The position numbers were made by a program, and so were the translations under genes. Shown here in pieces: positions 57,044 through 64,000 of a DNA stretch of 64,000 bases. The notes beneath the pieces were generated by a model that saw nothing but the letters and a program-made list of their open reading frames with translations, searched no databases and was not told the origin of the DNA. The stretch covers positions 1,426,001-1,490,000 of the forward strand of contig NW_006917097.1 in the NCBI RefSeq assembly GCF_000516985.1, given 5' to 3'. Positions within the stretch are counted from its first letter, which is position 1. Each line of letters starts with the position of its first letter. The DNA comes from Pestalotiopsis fici W106-1 (taxonomy: Eukaryota; Ascomycota; Sordariomycetes; Amphisphaeriales; Sporocadaceae).

Positions 57044-59194
57044 ATGAGTCAAAGAACAGAAGCTGCACAATCCAATCGCGTTGTGCCAAAGCCTGTGCCT
57101 CAATCCCAGACCCAAGATCCGAGGAAATACCAGATTGAGCAGCTCAAGAAGCGATTCGCCGCGCAGATATCGAACCTTCAAAATGGCGTCACAAACGTGT
57201 CGTTTCACCTCAAGCCGTCAGATCCCGACTTTCCCTTTGAGTTGGACTATTTAGATTGCGAGGTGCAAGTCCCAAGGCACTATCCACAAGAAGCCCCTCT
57301 TCTTCGGGTGAAGAACAAGGACATCCCGCGCGGATTCAGTATCAACATTGAGGCTGGATGGGACAAGCTCGTGGGCGAGAGGCAGAGTGCTACTCTTCTG
57401 AACCTTACCAATGCACTGGATAAGAACCTCGAGGCATTCTTGTCAGAGCAGAAGTCCGAGACGGTGACGCTCATGACGTTCAAGGACACCAGGCACCTAG
57501 ACAGCTCACCGGCAACCTCGGGCGAGAACAGTGTCCGAGAGGCGACACCACAACCTGTCAAGGCGCCAGTACCCGCGAGGCCGTATGTCCTAGATGAGTC
57601 TTTCACTAGAGAGCAAATGATAGAGGCCAAAGCTAGACGAGCTCAAGAAACGAGGCAGCTGGAAGCACGCATGGGTCGCATGTCCCTCTTCCATAAATCC
57701 GCCGATGGCATAGTCTACACGCTCCCGCTGGACCCCAGGCGCCGATCGGAGCTGCCGACTGAACTTCGCCCTGTCAATTCCGTTCAGTTGATCATTCCGC
57801 TACTTTACCCGCTGCAGCCCTTGAGAATTCTGTTGAACGATGTCGAGTCACAGGATGCAGAAGCGCTGGAGGAGTTATTTTTCGCCCGTGCTTCTCAGCA
57901 GAAACAAATGACCTTGATGAGTCACCTAAACTACCTTGCGCAGAATATTCATGTCTTGGCAAAGACAGCCCACTCTGCCCTCGCGCGGACTACGTTGGAA
58001 TCGCAGAATGCTGGCGTGGAGCAGCATGCAGCAGACCTGGACATACGTACTCCCGTGGACAAGGATGGAAAGACTCATATCCAAGTTATCCCGCGGCCTC
58101 CAGAATGGACACTCATAGACGAGCATGGAAATTCCGAGGATTCAAGCGATGACTGGGACTCGGAAGACGACTCTGATGGTGGCGGCGTTTTAGTGGAACG
58201 AATGAACACGAGTGTCTACGAGGCTGCACATCAAGTCGAAAGTGGAACATCAATCTCGTTTCCCCTCGTGGAACTACACGGTATCGAGTTGCTACAAGTC
58301 ATTATTCTTGGCCTCAACGTAAAGTGCGAGCGATGCCGGACCATCAATGAAGTGACTGGACTGAAGCCCAACATGGAGAAGGCCAGCAGTTGCAAGAAGT
58401 GTGCTACGGCTTTCACAGTAAAATTCAGACCCGAGATGGTTCACCAGAACTCGGTCCGAGCAGGGTTCATAGATGTCGCAGGTTGTACTGTTGCTGACAT
58501 GCTTCCGAGGTGAGTCTCACAGATTGATTGTATGATTCGGAGTTCTAGAGGGCAAATATGCTAACGTAGAGTAATAGTACATTTGTGCCTACCTGCGGCA
58601 GGTGTTCAACACCAGGCCTCGGTCTCGTATCCGTTCGAGGCGAGGTTACTACCAATGTCTGCCGAGAATGCCAGTACGTACTTCTGATATTTCTTGTACA
58701 TTTGGAATCAAATTCACTAATACAACGTTCTGAACAGCGGAAAATTCACTTTCAAAATTCCAGAAGTCAAGTTCTTGGCCATATCACATGGTGCAGCTTT
58801 ACCACCGTCCACGGGGCCCAAGCGACGTCAAGAGAAGCTCGGCCTCCACGCCGGCGAGCCGCTACCGGACCGAGGTACCTGCCCGCACTATAAACGTTCC
58901 TATAGATGGTTCCGATTCTCGTGCTGCGCCAAAGTGCACCCCTGCGACAAGTGCCACGACGCTGCCGAGGATCATATCAACGAATGGGCAAACCGCATGA
59001 TTTGCGGTTGGTGTAGTCGAGAGCAAAACTACGCCGTCGAGGCATGCCTGTTTTGCGGCAGAAGTGTCATTGGTAGAAAAGGCCGCGGCTTCTGGGAGGG
59101 CGGCAGAGGCACGAGAGACAAGACCAGAATGAGTAGGAAAGACAAGAGAAAGTACCAGCGCGTGGGCGGCAGCGAGGCAAAGAAGAAGGACTAG
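57044..59194 (+). CDS. CHY zinc-finger protein with RWD-like domains
   Basis: Exons 57044-58509, 58578-58673 and 58738-59194 join to 672 residues. The first ATG in good context is 57044 (CATCATGAGTC); upstream in-frame sequence does not look like protein. Two RWD-like regions are suggested at about 30-135 (FELDYLDCEVQVPRHYPQEA) and 225-310 (VQLIIPLLYPLQPLRIL). An acidic linker (EDSSDDWDSEDDSDGG) follows, then paired CXXC knuckles (CERCRTIN, CKKCATAF, CGRCSTPG, CRECHGKF). The CHY zinc finger comes last (GTCPHYKRSYRWFRFSCC, HPCDKCHDAAEDH, ICGWCSREQ, CLFCGRS), ending in a Lys/Arg-rich tail. CHY fingers occur in RING ligases such as Pirh2, but no RING is visible here. Introns (68 and 64 nt) have GTGAGT and GTACGT donors. 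The biochemical role is not established. Confidence 0.88.
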
Positions 59195-62100
59195 CTCAAA
59201 ACTCGTGTCACAAATCTACGTTGTGAATCTGTTTCGCTATGATGCGTGATTGTACTGTACGTACGTAGGCTGGAGAATGCCCTTTCCCACTCAGATGGTC
59301 ACAACGTCCATAATTGGTTCACTTTCACAAGGGACGGAATTATAGTCTCGACTAATTCCCTAGGCATCGAGCAATGGAAATGCATCGATGACGACTTCCA
59401 AGTTGAAGTCTAGAGATGTGATTCAAGACATGTGCGTGTGCCGAGGCGTCTACAGTCGGCGGTTGATGGGACGAACAGCGGGCGCTTAGACGGGAGAGGT
59501 CACAAGCAGCATCTACCCGCGGGGACTAGAACGCGGAACGCCCATTTGCGGAGAACCCGGGGGAAAACAGGTGGGTTAGGTGCTTGCTATCAGTGCTAAT
59601 ACCGACAATGTGATTGCATCCACAGAATCGATCATCTTTGTGTGTGCATAATCCAATCTGCTTACGATTTCATCTTGTCACATTTTATCAGGGCGCATCG
59701 CCCGGTGCATAGATGACAAGTTTTGTACAAAAATAAATTGTACATGATAAACAGCCGCCGGAGAAGCAGGACTAAAATCATCATCCATCACCTGAGCAAT
59801 GTTTTTCCGCAGTAGGTAGTAAGGTAGGCGTCCAGGACATCGCGTATCGCAGAGTACATTCTGCACGTCCATCTTGCATCGGCACTTGACGAGAATGGGC
59901 CCGCGGTAAAAATAATGGCTCGGGTGAGATTTGTTTTTCAACATGGTCACACACACTCACGTATGAGAATGAACCAAGTACAGGTCTCACTGCTACACTG
60001 CCGGTAGACGTTAGTTGGGAGGCTTCGAGAACAACAGACTGACCAGGTTTACACCACACTAGAATGAAACGCAGCAAGGTCCTTAGCGCTTCATCTTTGG
60101 AGAAACAGGAGCTGCAATTATTCAGTGGAAAAGAATAAAATGGAATATTATATTTGGACGAGAAGATAATAATAATAAGAATAATAATTTATTATTTTAT
60201 TTCATACTGGTTTTACTATTATTTCCCTCCCCTTGCAACCCAAACTGCGCCAGGTACCCTTCCTTTGGCCTCGGAAATCCCGCGCCGACGCTTTGGTAGT
60301 GAGCGGAGATGGTCCTCGGTTCCATGGATTTTTTAAAATAAGATGACACAGTGATCTTCATATGGTCACAATTGTTCTTTGGTTATGCCATGACCTTTTT
60401 TTTCTTTACCCGATCTCGTCTTTTTTTATTCTCCTGCCAACAAAAGATGGGGCTGCAATAAGGCGTGTCCCGGAAGACTACCGAAGTTTCTCCTCTCCCC
60501 TAGCATTTACCCACGATCAGATGCAAGCATGGCAGTTGAATGCAGGCATCTTGGCCAAATTAAGTTTGGACCATAAATATACTTTGGTGATTCAGCAGGG
60601 AGCGGCACCTACATGCCGACCGACACCTGAAGTAGCCTTGTGGTGGAGAGCATGTTAGCTTGAATTCGCTTCGACGATGGATGTCGCTGGAGTTTTTTAC
60701 TCGGGTGTCAAAAATGTTGGTGCTTTTACGAGTTGATTGCGAAATGCGAATGGGGACAATAACAGAAGACGCTCGACCGTTGGGCCAGTTCGCGATCCCC
60801 CATGGAGGTCGTGGGGTGGCTTTTTGCCATACGCATCGCATGCCCTGGTTCCTGGGAATATCCACCGGGGGGAACTTGATCGCGATCCGAAGCTTCGGGA
60901 ATGGAGAAAAATAAAATCATATAATACCCATAAAATATTTTTTTATCCCCGAAAAAAATAAAAAAAAATAAAATAAAAGCCAGTCATTGATTTATTCAAA
61001 CCCTCCCCTGTCGAGGCTTCGGTCACCCAAATGGGATTTTGGCCTGGGATGAAGTTGCCGTAGTCTTTTGCCATGTGAAGCAACTTGAACCCCATTACCC
61101 TAGCTAGCAGCCGAGGGTAAGGTACGGAATGGGATCCGTGCAAATAGCAGACATTCGATTTCCCATGGCTCGAAACAGGAGATACGCAATAGGGAACGCG
61201 TGGATGGCTTTCATCAGGGCATAAACATTTAAACCCAGACGTAGAGAGAGGGGATGATTGCGGAGGGGGCTTGCTTTCTCATGACCAACTGACCCATGCT
61301 CTTTCTCTCTCTTTTCCTCTCGCGACGCAAGCCACTCGCAAGTTTAATGTTACACCCTGGTTCGGCCCGACGGGTTGGCTCGCGCTGAAGGATGCCTTAT
61401 TGAAGCCAAAGTTGAGGTTGGATTCAGCAATACCATGTGTCGTCAACTTCTTTGGTTGAACAAGAGATGATGAGGCAGAGGACTTTATTTTCTTCCTCGC
61501 ATGATCTATTTCCACTACAGGGTAAAGCCTGACATCCATTTCTTGTAGCCTTTTCATATTTCGAAAGACTTGGTTTGGCCAAGCTGTCATGGCACACAAA
61601 GTGTTGAATATCACGACATTTCCCGCTCAACTCATGCCAAGAACCTCGTGATGACAAGAATTGACTACTACGGAAAGCTTCAACTTTGATCACGATCCAG
61701 CCAGCCACCGCAATGTAAGCCGGACCGTTGAAAAAAGCCATGTGCGCTTCTCGCGGCCGCTGTATCGCTCTCCGAAAGGTCATGTTCATCTCTTGGACCA
61801 GATGAGGGCGCATCGCTAGCGGATCCGGGGAAACGGCTCAGTAGACCAGGACCCCGGTACGATAATCCCGGCAACGGTCGTCAACGCTGCACACCGGTCG
61901 GCTCTCGCTCGCGGCATCCCTTAGTATTTCATAATGAGCAGGCCCCCTTGGCATTCTTCCAACTCGTCTGCCGTGCTTGGATGGAGAGGAGGAAAAGACT
62001 GCTGCGGCAGCATGTTGACCGCAGTGGATCGTGTCAATTCCGCGGAATGGAGCCTGGGAGGGTCAACGGCAGAGGATGCTACGTCGTCCAAATCAAGATA

Positions 62101-64000
62101 GGTAGCCAACATCACGTAGTATCACCTGGTCCAAACGGAAAGCTACTATGCTCTGTACGCATGGCTGAGCGCCGCATTTGTGATGTGGAATCAGGATTCC
62201 GAGCCGCCTTTGGCACTACGAACGGCTTGAGCCTCAAAGAAATCCCAGGTCGCTGAGCCGCCGTTGCATTATAGTAATTCGTGAACCAAGAGTGAATATA
62301 GCCCGTTCCTGTCAAAAAATCTAAATTAGGAGATCTTGCAACAGAGGCTTTGCTGCTTCGCAATCGTTCGCAAGCGAATGGGGCACTTATTAACATGGCT
62401 GCCTTATAACACTTGCAATTGTAATGAATGTCGTAGCGTGTAGGTTCACCCAGGCATCGTGCTGGGTTCATTATCCGCTGTCGATCTTAGCACGGAAATG
62501 ATACAAGGTAGAGACTGTTTATTCAGCTTTGATCGATATAAAAAATCACGAAAAATAATGAATAAATATTATATTTTTTTATTTACAAAATAAAAATCCA
62601 TCTCCCTGTTGCGATCGTGCGTCCTTACACCATGCAACGCTCTCACCCGCTAACACTAGCCGCCTATAACCCCCGGCTGAAGGAGATTCAATCTAGCACG
62701 GATATCGAAGAGACCGGGAATTCGCTGACTCAGGTTGGTACCTATGATGACATTGTCCCCTATCTGGTCAACCACGAGTTCCTTGGGATAGGTCAAGATC
62801 TACAATAAGGAAAAGCCTTCAATGACGTTTATGCATGTCTATCAAAGCTGCAGCCCTGCAGCTTCCGTTTGACCCTGTTCAATTCTTTTGAGTTTCCGCC
62901 AATTCTCCCCCATGCCAAGTGTAGGGCAGCCAAGTGATCGCTCAGTGTCGACGAGGGCCCAAGGGCCCAGGCCCAACACCAAAATCCAATCTCTAGGCGC
63001 CATGAATCGGATCAAATCTTAATAGTAGTAGGCTCTTTCTTCGTCACTACCCTATTGTGTATGCGGCGCAGTGTGCCTGGCATCCTGGCAATCGAGCTTC
63101 TTGAATATGGCATTCTTAAAGGAGACCTTTTGGTCGCTGATCCTCCATGCTGCCACTTTCCCGCGGGCATGCATCTCTACTGCCGAAATATGATCTGACT
63201 TCGGTACTGGTATGTAGGTAGTACAGACGTCCTACTTTTACGGTTTTGAAGCTAGCAAGCTGTCAGATTCTGTATTGTCTCGCTACGCTGAGCCCAACGG
63301 CCCCACCCCGGGTCTCACTGTTCGTGACAGTGGTGTGGGGGAGCGATAGGTATCCTAGCGGGCAGCCGGGGCCGCCATATTTTTCGTGTCAAGGCACTGA
63401 AGAGACCCTGGAAGTCTGACTCGAAAAGTATCATTGTGTACCATAGGGTAAAGGCAGACAGACAGACATGATTGATGCTCACGACAAGGGCGAAAATCCC
63501 CGACCGTGACATTTCTACAAAATGCGCATCCATTGCCCAATGGAGAGCATGAAGCGTGACATTGAATGCCCGTTTCGCACAGATTGGAGAGCCCTCCTCC
63601 AACTTGTCAAACCAGAAAGGGCTTGTTTGGGTACTAACTGGGCGGACTTGCTCACTATGAACCCCGACCGACGCTCAGCCTGTTTCACAAGTGACATAAG
63701 ATGAGTACTAGGTAGTATTCCGTACGAAGTACCCTGAGAGTTCCCCTGAAACCGGGGGTGGGCATTGACTTGACCTTAGTACTGCCTTTTCAACCTACCA
63801 AAAGAAGAGGGCGCGCGCCCAACTTTATTTCAATTTCAAGCGGCCTCCTTCTCCTTGTATGCCCCAATCTGGACAAGCAATCTGACTCGAGAACGTGCAC
63901 CGGGAGGCTAATTCCGGCGACCTGACCCGACATGAGTAGTTGTACTAGCTCGACCGCGCAGCCCCTTCTCCTCATCCTCCTCATTTGGGGGGAGCGTTTT
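59195..64000. other. Gene-free right end with AT-rich patches
   Basis: 4.8 kb with no gene I can support. AT-rich, low-complexity patches lie at about 60150-60220 (including an AAT/ATA run), 60910-60980 (A-rich with AAATAAA repeats) and 62530-62600. A 59-codon frame from ATG 62632 to 62808 has plausible composition (LKEIQSSTDIEETGNSL) but no support. Fragments of the TAGGTA element are near 63213 and 63708. Confidence 0.5.
60165..60190. repeat. AAT/ATA-rich simple repeat
   Basis: Imperfect triplet run of AAT units interrupted by one AAG, inside an AT-rich patch. Confidence 0.7.

Noticed and set aside
62632..62808. 59-codon plus frame with plausible composition
   Set aside because: Too short, next to an AT-rich patch, no splice partner or family.
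1..64000. tRNA genes, rRNA, CRISPR arrays, riboswitches and a secondary-metabolite cluster
   Set aside because: Looked for by eye (B-box-like GGTTCGA motifs, direct-repeat arrays, PKS/NRPS core motifs) and not found; a short tRNA could still be missed without a covariance search.

Overview
The window is chromosomal DNA from a filamentous ascomycete, most probably a Sordariomycete and plausibly Hypocreales (lineage inferred from gene content; no database was searched). Genes are split by short introns (about 51-249 bp) with GTAAGT-like donors and CTGAC/CTAAC branch points. They include fungal-type families: exo-glucanase D, DUF6594, fungal RIB3 and complex I NUO51. No bacterial operon, phage, CRISPR array, rRNA or convincing tRNA was seen.

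Left arm (about 3.7-22.3 kb): housekeeping genes. These are a membrane-anchored GH5 exo-1,3-beta-glucanase (-), mitochondrial branched-chain keto acid dehydrogenase E1 beta (+), F-actin capping protein alpha (+), cytochrome b5 (+), TFIIE beta (+), a DsbA-like thioredoxin-fold protein (-) and a four-finger C2H2 transcription factor (-) with a probable intron in its 5' leader. The first 3.7 kb holds no gene I can support.

Middle (about 22.3-34.1 kb): nearly 12 kb with no intact recognisable gene. It contains at least one stretch that looks like a decayed gene (32.4-33.5 kb), a (TA)16 tract and three exact copies of the palindrome TACCTAGGTA.

Right arm (about 34.1-59.2 kb): RIB3 (-) and COQ3 (+) are divergent. 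Then come an amino-acid permease (+) tail to tail with a three-exon DUF6594 membrane protein (-), an orphan nuclear-looking protein (+), an orphan four-pass membrane protein with a PPPPY motif (+), and dynactin subunit 6 (-) divergent from NUO51 (+). A small mitochondrial-type single-pass protein (+), a small acidic orphan (+), two weak gene remnants (-) and a CHY zinc-finger protein with RWD-like domains (+) follow. The last 4.8 kb is gene-free, with AT-rich patches.

Four genes point to mitochondria (BCKDHB, COQ3, NUO51 and the 147-residue protein), but they are scattered and nothing suggests a metabolic gene cluster. I found no clear new biological system. The items most worth a second look are two stop-free introns whose length is a multiple of three, the orphan genes, the decayed segments and the dispersed palindromes. 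Exon borders were placed by eye from splice signals, reading-frame continuity and family similarity.
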